Source: Ruminococcaceae bacterium UBA5295 (GTDB taxonomy: Bacteria; Bacillota; Clostridia; Oscillospirales; Acutalibacteraceae). Taken from it: DNA of 20,131 nucleotides. The position numbers and the translations under genes were made by a program. The notes beneath the pieces were generated by a model. That model was not told the DNA's origin. It did no database searches and saw nothing but the letters and a program-made list of their open reading frames with translations. Positions 6,936 to 13,973 of this stretch are shown here, piece after piece. The stretch covers positions 43,656 through 63,786 of the forward strand of contig DHSD01000022.1 of the NCBI GenBank assembly GCA_002411365.1. Reading direction: 5' to 3'. Numbering within the stretch: the stretch's first letter is position 1; the number at the start of each line of letters is the position of its first letter.

Positions 6936-7796
6936 CTACTTTCTGTGAATATCGCGGTGTGTAACGCTGACGCGCAAGTCCTGCTCCATGAGGTGCTCAT
7001 AAAGCACCTGTGCGATCGTAACTGAACGGTGGTGGCCGCCCGTGCACCCAATAGCGATTACAAGCTGGCTTTTACCCTCGTTGCAGTACAGCGGAATCGT
7101 GTAGTCGATGAGGCTGAAAAAGCGCTTTACGAATCCTTTTGTTTTGTCGGATTTCATCACGTAGTCCTGCACTGGTTTATCTAATCCCGTGAGGTGCTTA
7201 AGGCTTTCCACATAAAACGGGTTTGGAAGGCAGCGCACATCGGACACAAGGTCAGCCTCAGCAGGCAGGCCGAATTTAAAACCGAAAGAAAGGCAGTGTA
7301 TTTTCAGCGCGTCTGAAGCATCGCCGAGAAACAGGCTGGAAATGCGCTCTTTCAGCTGTGCTGGGGAAAGATATGAAGTGTCGATAATATAATCGGCACG
7401 TTCCTTTACAGGGCGCAGGACGCTGCGCTCAAGCTGGACTGCCTGCTCGAGCGAGCCAAGGCAGTTGTCTGCCAAAGGGTGCTTGCGGCGTGTTTCCTTA
7501 AAACGGTTTACAAGCACATAATCGTTTGCATCGAGAAAAAGTATCTTGTATTCTTTGTGCTCAGCTTTCATCTGATCGAGCGTTTCAAGCAGTGATGAGA
7601 ACATATTGCCGCCGCGTATGTCCGTAACTACTGCTACTTGTGAAAGTGTTTTCTGCGCCTGCTGCGACATCTCATAAAAAGTTTCTATAATCTTTGGTGG
7701 AATGTTGTCGGCGCAGAAAAAGCCAATATCCTCCAAGGCGTTGATAGCCCTTGTTTTCCCTGCGCCGGAAAGTCCGGTTACAATGAGAAATTCCAT
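6936..7796 (-). CDS. rapZ: RapZ/YvcJ family nucleotide-binding protein
   Basis: P-loop ATPase/GTPase of the RapZ (YvcJ) family; 286 residues matches the family. Walker A is GLSGAGKT at 8-15, followed by 'ALEDIGFFCADNIPP', a family signature. The C-terminal domain carries 'IAIGCTGGHHRSVTIA' near 260-275, the part that in E. coli RapZ binds GlcN6P and small RNAs. E. coli RapZ is an RNase E adaptor controlling GlmS; Bacillus YvcJ affects competence, and its role in Clostridia is unclear. The ATG has a GGAGG ribosome binding site. It lies 14 bases after murB and 12 bases before whiA, so it is co-transcribed with cell-wall and division genes. Confidence 0.95.
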   Translation of the reverse strand: MEFLIVTGLSGAGKTRAINALEDIGFFCADNIPPKIIETFYEMSQQAQKTLSQVAVVTDIRGGNMFSSLLETLDQMKAEHKEYKILFLDANDYVLVNRFKETRRKHPLADNCLGSLEQAVQLERSVLRPVKERADYIIDTSYLSPAQLKERISSLFLGDASDALKIHCLSFGFKFGLPAEADLVSDVRCLPNPFYVESLKHLTGLDKPVQDYVMKSDKTKGFVKRFFSLIDYTIPLYCNEGKSQLVIAIGCTGGHHRSVTIAQVLYEHLMEQDLRVSVTHRDIHRK

Positions 7797-7810
7797 AGTG
7801 CCTCCACAAA

Positions 7811-8719
7811 TTACCCCACAAATTTTACTTCACATTCAAGCCGCACGCCGGTTTCGCGCAGCACAGTATCCTGGATTATCTCAATGAGCCGCCTGACATC
7901 ATCACATGATGCGCCGCCGAGGTTTACTATAAATCCTGCATGCTTTTCACTGACTGCCGCGCCGCCGACACGCCTGCCCTTAAGGCCGCACTGCTGGATA
8001 AGCGCGCCGGCAAAATGCCCTTCTGGGCGCTTGAAGATGCTGCCCGCACTCGGCAGTTCAAGCGGCTGCTTGGATTTGCGCCGTGCGAGTAAATCATCCA
8101 TTCTGGCGCCGATTTCATCTTTCACCCCGTGCTTAAGCTTAACCCGGAGTGAAACAATCATGCACTCCATTTTCATGTAAACACTTTGGCGGTAGCCGAA
8201 ATCAAACTGCCCGCGTGTAAACGTAACGCACTGGCCGTTCTTCGCCACATGCGAACATGATGTGATGGCCTCCGAAACCGTATGTCCATATGCGCCGGCG
8301 TTCATGTAAGCCGCACCGCCGGCAGAACCTGGAATGCCCCAAGCAAATTCAAGGCCGGTTAAGGAATGCTCCTTTGCAAACCCGCAGACCGAAGAAAGCG
8401 GTGCACCGGCTCCGCATTCGAGTTCCGTATCAGAAATCAGGGATGTTTTCCGGAATCCGCTCCCAAGCGTGACTACGGCGCCACGCACGCCGGCGTCCGC
8501 AACAAGCAGGTCCGAGCCGTTGCCAAGCGGGAACACTGGTATCCCTTCTTCAAATGCCCTGCTGTATATTTTCTGCAGCGGGCTGATACTGTTCACCGTA
8601 ATGAATATGTCTGCCGGGCCGCCGATGCGGAAAGTAGTATGGCGGCTCATTTGCTCATCATACAGGACTTCGCATCCGAGCCCCGCAGCATAACTGCCAA
8701 ACTCCTGGATATGCTTCAT
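7811..8719 (-). CDS. murB: UDP-N-acetylenolpyruvoylglucosamine reductase
   Basis: FAD-dependent reductase that converts UDP-GlcNAc-enolpyruvate to UDP-MurNAc with NADPH, the second committed step of peptidoglycan synthesis. The protein has 302 residues from the chosen start, typical of Gram-positive type II MurB. Motifs: 'HTTFRIGGPADI' near 25-36 and 'LGNGSDLLVAD' (FAD binding), 'GIPGSAGGAAYMNAGAYG' (FAD pyrophosphate and active site), 'SAGSIFKRP' with the proton-donor Ser, and the C-terminal catalytic Glu in 'LECEVKF'. I chose ATG 8719 ('MKHIQEFG'). An upstream ATG (8797) would overlap the preceding gene by 56 bases and add residues absent from the family. GGAGG lies 13 bases upstream, a long gap. 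Confidence 0.95.
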   Translation of the reverse strand: MKHIQEFGSYAAGLGCEVLYDEQMSRHTTFRIGGPADIFITVNSISPLQKIYSRAFEEGIPVFPLGNGSDLLVADAGVRGAVVTLGSGFRKTSLISDTELECGAGAPLSSVCGFAKEHSLTGLEFAWGIPGSAGGAAYMNAGAYGHTVSEAITSCSHVAKNGQCVTFTRGQFDFGYRQSVYMKMECMIVSLRVKLKHGVKDEIGARMDDLLARRKSKQPLELPSAGSIFKRPEGHFAGALIQQCGLKGRRVGGAAVSEKHAGFIVNLGGASCDDVRRLIEIIQDTVLRETGVRLECEVKFVG

Positions 8720-8741
8720 AAAATGCTTAGAACCTCCGGTT

Positions 8742-9473
8742 TTATTTTTTGCTGAAAACGCCTGTATATTGCTTAAGGTAGGCCTTAAAACGCTCAATGC
8801 TTGAGTTGGCTACGAGCTCCTCCGGGAAATTGAGCTCGTCAAGCAGCTTAAGACTGTGCTCGAAATGCCCAATCTGGCTGGAAAAATGCGAGTCTGTGTT
8901 GACTATAATAGGAACGCTGAGCTTTTTGCAGAGCTTCATGATTTTGATGCAGTTGGGAACAGATGTTTTCCTGTTGCGGAACGTGCTTTCATTAAGCTCA
9001 ACGAGCTTGCCGCTGCGGGCAAACTCCGGCAGGACCTTTTCGTAGTCATAAACATAATCGGCCGTGCCACTGTGCCCTATTACATTGACATGTGGATTCT
9101 TTGCCACGCCGAGCCATGTGGAGGTAACCTGTTCCACACTCGGCGATTTTACGGAGAAAACCGGCTTGTGTATCGACGCGACAACCCAGTCAAGCGTTTT
9201 AAGGTCATTTGGGTCAAGGTCTGTGTTGCCATCGCAGTCCACCACATCTGTTTCTTCCCCGCGCAGGACAAGCACACCTTCGAGCTGGCGCGGAACAACA
9301 CACAGGTTTTCAAAATACCATTTTCCGGGCGCGCCGGGCATCAGCGCACCATGGTCTGTAATGGCAACAGCGTAAAGTCCTTGCTGGGCAGCCGCATGGA
9401 CGTCTTCCTGCAGAGTACTGTAAGCATGGGTGGAAGCAACTGTGTGCATATGTGTGTCAGCAATTAAATGCAT
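8742..9473 (-). CDS. PHP-domain metal-dependent phosphatase, YcdX type
   Basis: 243-residue protein consisting of one PHP domain. It opens with 'LIADTHMHTVASTHAYSTLQED', the first metal-binding HxH motif as in E. coli YcdX and relatives. It continues with 'AITDHG' near 38-43, 'RGEETDV' (bridging Glu), 'VASIHKP', 'VIGHSG', and near the end 'IIVNTDSHFSSQIG' with DSH ligands. These residues form a trinuclear zinc/manganese site used for phosphoester hydrolysis; the physiological substrate is not established. It lies between hprK and murB, 22 bases before the chosen murB start. AAGGA is about 12 bases before the ATG, and a possible internal promoter TATAAT with a poor -35 lies at 9508-9513. Confidence 0.9.
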   Translation of the reverse strand: MHLIADTHMHTVASTHAYSTLQEDVHAAAQQGLYAVAITDHGALMPGAPGKWYFENLCVVPRQLEGVLVLRGEETDVVDCDGNTDLDPNDLKTLDWVVASIHKPVFSVKSPSVEQVTSTWLGVAKNPHVNVIGHSGTADYVYDYEKVLPEFARSGKLVELNESTFRNRKTSVPNCIKIMKLCKKLSVPIIVNTDSHFSSQIGHFEHSLKLLDELNFPEELVANSSIERFKAYLKQYTGVFSKK

Positions 9474-9554
9474 TGAAAAATCCGTTCCTTTCTAAAATCG
9501 AGTAACTTCATTATAGCCAATGTGCTTTACTGAGCTGCAGGAAATTGCCTCAGG

Positions 9555-10526
9555 CTAAAAATTAAGCTTTTTCTTTTTCACTTCAGACGGCACGGAAGGA
9601 AGATCCATGCCAAGGTTTTTCAGCAGCTCATGCGCCGCGTTGTAGCCCATCTTTTTCTGGCGGTTGTTCATTGCTGCCACTTCAATTATAACGGCGAGAT
9701 TTCTGCCTGGCTTGACCGGTATTGTGACAACAGGAACCTTTACACCGAGAATTTCGGTATATTCGTTGTCAAGGCCCATGCGATCATACGTCTTGTTATC
9801 GTCCCAAATCTCGAGGTTTACGACAAGGTCTATCTTCTCTGTCATTTTAACGGCACTCATGCCAAATATCCTGCGTGCATTTATAATTCCTATGCCGCGC
9901 AGTTCTATGAAATGCTTTATGTTGTCAGGCGCTTCGCCAACAAGGGAAATGGCCGACACGCGCTTGATGACAACGGCATCGTCCGCAATCAGGCGGTGGC
10001 CGCGCTTGATAAGCTCGATGGCCGTTTCACTTTTGCCGACGCCGCTGTCTCCTACAAGTAGGATCCCCTCGCCGTAAACTTCAACGAGCACGCCGTGGCG
10101 GGTGATGCGCGGCGCCATTTCTACATTGAGGAATGAAACAAGCCGTGCGACGAGGCTGGAAGTCGTTTCTGCAGTGCTCAGCAGGGGAACACCATTTTCC
10201 TTTGTTGCTTCCAGCAGCTCGGGAACAGGCTCGAGGTTACGCGCAATGATTGCCGCCGGCGGCTTTTTCGCTTTCGAGAAAATCTCATTGAACACTTTTG
10301 AGCGCCTTTCATGGGAGATAGATTTAAGAAAGGCGGTTTCCGCGTTGCCGAAAATCATTATTCGCTTTTCATCGTAATAATCATAAAAGCCATTCAGTTC
10401 AAGCCCTGGACGGTTTACATCCGTTGACGAAACGAGAATTTTGTCCGGATCACCCGGCATGCTTATCGTCTTCAGCGAAAGCTCTTTTATTATTTTGGAG
10501 AGAGCAACGGAATAAACGTGAGCCAT
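9555..10526 (-). CDS. hprK: HPr kinase/phosphorylase
   Basis: Bifunctional enzyme that phosphorylates Ser46 of HPr with ATP (or pyrophosphate) and removes the phosphate with inorganic phosphate. It thereby controls CcpA-dependent carbon catabolite repression and sugar uptake in Firmicutes. The length of 323 is slightly above the usual ~310. The N-terminal domain spans about 1-130. His144 in 'RHGVLVEVYGEG' is the conserved catalytic His. Walker A GDSGVGKS is at 159-166, followed by the Asp pair 'IADDAV' near 180-185 and the HprK signature 'IELRGIGIINA' at 207-217. GGAGG precedes the ATG. It is the first gene of the housekeeping block and has promoters directly upstream. Confidence 0.97.
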   Translation of the reverse strand: MAHVYSVALSKIIKELSLKTISMPGDPDKILVSSTDVNRPGLELNGFYDYYDEKRIMIFGNAETAFLKSISHERRSKVFNEIFSKAKKPPAAIIARNLEPVPELLEATKENGVPLLSTAETTSSLVARLVSFLNVEMAPRITRHGVLVEVYGEGILLVGDSGVGKSETAIELIKRGHRLIADDAVVIKRVSAISLVGEAPDNIKHFIELRGIGIINARRIFGMSAVKMTEKIDLVVNLEIWDDNKTYDRMGLDNEYTEILGVKVPVVTIPVKPGRNLAVIIEVAAMNNRQKKMGYNAAHELLKNLGMDLPSVPSEVKKKKLNF

Positions 10527-10547
10527 TATAATCCTGCCTCCTTTTTA

Positions 10548-10576
10548 ATTGTATTATTACCATAATTATAATCCAA
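10548..10576 (-). promoter_or_regulatory. Candidate hprK promoter region
   Basis: Two overlapping options on the minus strand. A perfect TATAAT lies at 10570-10565 with a poor -35. Alternatively TTGGAT (10576-10571) and TACAAT (10553-10548) are spaced by 17 bases, but this would start transcription almost on top of the AAGGAGG ribosome binding site. The first option fits a normal leader better. Confidence 0.5.
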
Positions 10577-10746
10577 CGGCGTATGACTTTAAAGCTATTC
10601 TTTAAAAAAAGGCAAAACAGGACCTATTATAATGCTTTGTGGGCCAGAAACGATTTTGAAATATGATTGCGTTGATGGCAGTTGTTGAATATACTTCATA
10701 TACTGCAATATATTTACAAAATGTTCATTATTGCCACCCTATAAAT
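10577..10746. other. Divergent intergenic region between hprK and the peptidase gene
   Basis: AT-rich, non-coding stretch between two divergently transcribed genes. An additional plus-strand TATAAT occurs at 10628-10633 without a recognisable -35 box. I see no repeat, hairpin with a T run, or short gene here. Confidence 0.5.
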
Positions 10747-10755
10747 TGTTATAAT
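10747..10755 (+). promoter_or_regulatory. Extended -10 promoter of the C39-like peptidase
   Basis: TGTTATAAT is an extended -10 element (TG, one base, perfect TATAAT at 10750-10755). The -35 region is poor (ATTATT at 10727-10732), as is usual when an extended -10 is present. Transcription would start near 10762, about 53 bases before the peptidase ATG. Confidence 0.6.
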
Positions 10756-10814
10756 ATAACAGCTATATCTAAAAGTACCAGCCGATTTTAAAAAGTTGTG
10801 CGGGAGATTTCCAA

Positions 10815-11681
10815 ATGGGAAAATACGTATCAAATAAAAGGGCAAAACGGTACGGCTTTCTGATTTTTCTGCTTTGTGTTACCTGCCTTGCAGGCGCTGC
10901 CTATGCATATGCTAAGGTACACCCGCAAGCGCTGCCGAACTTTGCCGGCCAATCCGCTGCAGGTTCACGCTGCACATCATTGCAGAGCAGTGCAGGCAGA
11001 AAAGATGATAAAGGCGAAAGAAAAAACAGCAGCAGCAAAAGTGAGAAAAACAGTAGTCAGGTGAAAAGCAGTAGTTCTGAAAAAATAATCGACGTGCCTT
11101 ATATCAGCCAAGAAGGATCCTATTCAACAGGCTGCGAACTTGTAAGTGCATCCATGGTGCTTCAGTACTACGGCTGCCACGCTTCTGTGGAAGATGTGGT
11201 AAAAAATACGCCTTCTTCGAACCTGCAGCAAAAAGGCGGAAAATTTTACGGTGACGACCCTGCAAAATCTTTTATCGGTGACCCGACTTCAGAAAGTGGG
11301 TTTGGCTGCTTTGCACCCGTTGTAGTTTCAGTGATGAATACTTTTTTAAGTAAAAGTGACAAAATTGCCATTAATATTACCGGCAATGAATTCAATAGCC
11401 TGATTCCGTATATCCAGCGCGGTGATCCCGTTATAGTATGGGCAACTATGCGCATGCTGCCACCATACCAGGGTAACAGTTGGATTATAAACGAAACCGG
11501 AAAAACGTTCGTCTGGCCTGCGCGTGAGCACTGCCTTGTTTTTGTGGGCTACGACAAAAATAAATATTATTTTAATGATCCATATAAGACTTCTGGGCTT
11601 GCAGACTACACAAAAAGTATTGTTGAGCAACGCTACAATGATCTCGGCAAGCAGGCCGTGGTTGTGGAAGATAAGTTTTAA
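10815..11681 (+). CDS. Membrane-anchored C39-like cysteine peptidase
   Basis: 288 residues. An N-terminal basic segment and one hydrophobic helix (about 14-33) form a signal anchor. A low-complexity Ser/Lys-rich linker (about 49-92) probably spans the cell wall. The C-terminal half is a peptidase C39-like (papain-fold) domain opening with 'IIDVPYISQ'. The catalytic triad is visible: Cys107 in 'STGCELVSASM', His239 in 'REHCLVFVGYD', and the Asn254/Asp255 pair in 'YYFNDPY'. Such domains occur in bacteriocin-processing proteases and in many secreted proteins of unknown substrate; no ABC transporter is fused or adjacent, so bacteriocin export is not indicated. GGGAG precedes the ATG. It is the only complete plus-strand protein gene in the window and runs head-on into hypE with 13 bases between stop codons. 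Confidence 0.88.
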   Translation: MGKYVSNKRAKRYGFLIFLLCVTCLAGAAYAYAKVHPQALPNFAGQSAAGSRCTSLQSSAGRKDDKGERKNSSSKSEKNSSQVKSSSSEKIIDVPYISQEGSYSTGCELVSASMVLQYYGCHASVEDVVKNTPSSNLQQKGGKFYGDDPAKSFIGDPTSESGFGCFAPVVVSVMNTFLSKSDKIAINITGNEFNSLIPYIQRGDPVIVWATMRMLPPYQGNSWIINETGKTFVWPAREHCLVFVGYDKNKYYFNDPYKTSGLADYTKSIVEQRYNDLGKQAVVVEDKF

Positions 11682-11694
11682 AATTAAATATAGG

Positions 11695-12699
11695 TCAGCA
11701 TATACGTGGGAGCAGTTCACCGCTTGGCTGCGGCAACAGCGTCTTAGAACCGATTTCTGTCTCCATCACTACTTTGCCTTTCATGCCGCTGGTAACTTCA
11801 CCTATAACCGCAGCATTTTTAGAATATGGGCACTGGTGCAGTGCGCTGACGATTGCGCTGGCCTGTGCTTTAGGCGCGGAAACTACCATACGGCCTTCGC
11901 AGGCGAGGTAAAGCGGGTCAAGGCCAAGCATGCGGCATACACCGGAAACTTCATCTGTAACAGGGATTTTCTCCGCGTTGAGCTTTATGCCTACACCGCT
12001 TTGGGCAGCAATTTCATAAAGGACGGTGCCTATGCCGCCGCGCGTCGCGTCGCGGATAACGTGTATCTGGTCTGTGACGCCGAACATCGTTCTCACGGTT
12101 CCCCACAGTGGAGCGCAGTCGCTTGTGACGTCAGCATCTATGCCGAACTCGTTGCGGCTTAGCAAAATGGTACAGCCATGGCGCCCGATGTCGCCTGTAA
12201 CAATGACGGCGTCGCCCGGCTGCGCATATTTGCCTGAAGTATGCGCATAGTCCAAAAGCCTGCCTACACCTGCTGTTGTAATGAAAATATTGTCGACTTG
12301 GCCCTTGCCTGCAACTTTTGTGTCGCCGGCTACAATACGCACGCCGGCTTCTTTGGCGGATTTTCCCATTGAGGCGGCGATTTTGTCAAGCTCTTTAAGC
12401 GGAAAACCGTCTTCGATGACAAACGAGCATGTGAGGTAAAGCGGCTGTGCCCCCATGCAGGAAAGGTCATTTACCGTGCCGCACACGCTGAGTTTCCCAA
12501 TGTCCCCGCCGGGAAACTCGTATGGCGAGACTATAAAGCCGTCCGTTGTGAATGCGAGCCTGCTGCCGCCTACATTAAGCACAGCGGCGTCGTCTTCCGT
12601 GAAATCCGGGTTTGAAAAGTGTGATTTAAATACGTCCTTTATAAGTTTAGAAGTCTGTTTTCCGCCGGCACCATATGCCAAAGTAACTGTATCATCCAT
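11695..12699 (-). CDS. hypE: Carbamoyl-phosphate-derived cyanide ligand synthase HypE
   Basis: HypE receives the carbamoyl group from HypF on its C-terminal Cys and dehydrates it with ATP to a thiocyanate, the donor of the CN ligands of the [NiFe]-hydrogenase iron. The 334-residue protein belongs to the PurM/AIR-synthase-like fold. The N-terminus 'LAYGAGGKQTSKLI', 'DDAAV' and 'FTTDGFIVSPYEFPGGDIG', the middle 'VTGDIGRHG' and 'RDATRGGIGTVL', and the ending 'LPRIC' with the reactive terminal Cys334 are all intact. I chose ATG 12699, one base after the hypD stop with GGAGG 8 bases upstream; the longer frame from 12738 lies inside hypD. It is the last gene of the accessory operon and no terminator is visible after it. 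Confidence 0.96.
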   Translation of the reverse strand: MDDTVTLAYGAGGKQTSKLIKDVFKSHFSNPDFTEDDAAVLNVGGSRLAFTTDGFIVSPYEFPGGDIGKLSVCGTVNDLSCMGAQPLYLTCSFVIEDGFPLKELDKIAASMGKSAKEAGVRIVAGDTKVAGKGQVDNIFITTAGVGRLLDYAHTSGKYAQPGDAVIVTGDIGRHGCTILLSRNEFGIDADVTSDCAPLWGTVRTMFGVTDQIHVIRDATRGGIGTVLYEIAAQSGVGIKLNAEKIPVTDEVSGVCRMLGLDPLYLACEGRMVVSAPKAQASAIVSALHQCPYSKNAAVIGEVTSGMKGKVVMETEIGSKTLLPQPSGELLPRIC

Positions 12700-12700
12700 T

Positions 12701-13747
12701 TTACGTCCCTCCGTATTGGTAATATGCCGAGCACGCACCTTCGTTTGAAACCATGCAGGCTCCGGCCGGGTGCTGCGGCGTACACACTGTGCCGAAAACT
12801 TTGCAGTCGCTCGGAAGACATTTCCCCTGAAGCACCTCTCCGCAGCGGCACAGCGGATTGCTGCGGCCTGTTATTTTAGGCAGGCTGTAGCGCCGACTTG
12901 CGTCAAATGTGCGGTAAGGCTCACGCAGGTGCAGGCCTGAGCCTTTAATAATACCAAGGCCGCGCCACTCGGTGTCGCACGGTTCCATTATTTCACGCAT
13001 CAAAGCCTGAGCGGCAGCGTTGCCCTCGGGCTTCACCACGCGCGGGTAACAGTTTCGGAAAAATGGCTTTTCAGCCTCAGAAAGCTTTAAAATCACCGCA
13101 ATGGCGGCCAGCAGCTCGCTTGCGGTAAAACCTGCAACTACGCCTGAGATGCCCTGCTTTACGAGGCTTTCGCAAACAGCAGTCCCTGTTATGGCACAGA
13201 CGTGGCCGGGGTATAAGAAGGCGTCGGCGCTGCCTTTAAGCGCGAGGTAGGCGTTTGGCATTGTTTTGTTTGCCACAAGCAGCGAGTAATTATGTAGGCC
13301 GTCTTTTACTGCCTTTTTTACAGCGAGACATGCGGCAGGCGTTGTAGTTTCGAAACCGACCGCGAGGAAAACGACTTCTTTTTCCGGGTGTGCCTTTGCA
13401 TACTCTTCCGAATCAAGCGGAGAATACACCATCCTGACTTCTGCGCCCCGCCGCCTTGCGCCGGCAAGGTCCATCTCACTGCCGGGCACTCTTATCAGGT
13501 CGCCGAACGTGCAGATTACGGCGTTGTGCTTCAGTGCAAGCAGAACGGCTTCATCTATGTATCCAACTGGCGTTACGCATACAGGGCAGCCCGGGCCGGA
13601 AATTAACTTGACGTTTTCCGGCAGCAGCCTGCGTATGCCAAGCCGCATTATCTCGTGCGTATGTGTGCCACAGACTTCCATGATGCGCAGAGCAGGACCG
13701 TGGTATGAAGCGATAATTTTCTTTGCGGCGGAAACAGAGTCTTCCAT
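12701..13747 (-). CDS. hypD: Hydrogenase Fe(CN)2CO assembly scaffold HypD
   Basis: HypD is the [4Fe-4S] redox protein that, with HypC, holds the iron ion while two cyanides and one CO are attached. The length is 348 residues, close to the usual 365-375. Motifs: 'MEVCGTHTHE' at 23-32 (Cys26), 'GPGCPVCVTP' at 51-60 (Cys54/Cys57), 'VGFETTTPA' in the middle, and a C-terminal Cys-rich region ('PLCRCGEVLQGKCLPSDC', 'FGTVC', 'GACMVSNEGAC') that provides the iron-sulfur cluster ligands. Its ATG overlaps the hypC stop by one base (TAATG), showing translational coupling to its partner. All key Cys residues appear present, so it should be functional. Confidence 0.96.
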   Translation of the reverse strand: MEDSVSAAKKIIASYHGPALRIMEVCGTHTHEIMRLGIRRLLPENVKLISGPGCPVCVTPVGYIDEAVLLALKHNAVICTFGDLIRVPGSEMDLAGARRRGAEVRMVYSPLDSEEYAKAHPEKEVVFLAVGFETTTPAACLAVKKAVKDGLHNYSLLVANKTMPNAYLALKGSADAFLYPGHVCAITGTAVCESLVKQGISGVVAGFTASELLAAIAVILKLSEAEKPFFRNCYPRVVKPEGNAAAQALMREIMEPCDTEWRGLGIIKGSGLHLREPYRTFDASRRYSLPKITGRSNPLCRCGEVLQGKCLPSDCKVFGTVCTPQHPAGACMVSNEGACSAYYQYGGT

Positions 13748-13953
13748 TACAGTTTCTCCATTATCTTGCCTGTTTCGTCTTTGTCGCTGCTTGTGATTTT
13801 TGCGATTGCAATGCCGGCATGGACCATTACATAATCTCCCGGTTCGAGGCCGTCGATAAATTCAGATGAGATTTTGCGCTTTGCGCCAGAAGCGTCAATA
13901 AGCGCGGTGCCGTCATTTACATCTAATACTTTTGCAGATAAACCAACACACAT
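13747..13953 (-). CDS. hypC: Hydrogenase maturation chaperone HypC
   Basis: Small OB-fold chaperone (68 residues; HypC/HybG/HupF family 70-95). It begins MCVGLSAKVL; Cys2, exposed after removal of Met, binds iron and contacts the hydrogenase large subunit or HypD. 'LEPGDYVMVHAGIAIAKI' at about 36-53 is the conserved second half. In known systems HypC carries Fe(CN)2CO from HypD to the apo large subunit. It overlaps hypD by one base and starts 20 bases after hypF, with an AGGAGG ribosome binding site. As the delivery factor, its real client in this organism is the key question, because no large subunit is nearby. Confidence 0.95.
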   Translation of the reverse strand: MCVGLSAKVLDVNDGTALIDASGAKRKISSEFIDGLEPGDYVMVHAGIAIAKITSSDKDETGKIMEKL

Positions 13954-13973
13954 GGTAAACCTCCTGCTTACTG

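Noticed and set aside
10815..11681. Bacteriocin-processing C39 protease
   Set aside because: No ABC-transporter domains, no precursor peptide with a double-glycine leader nearby, and the domain is on the outside of the cell by its signal anchor.
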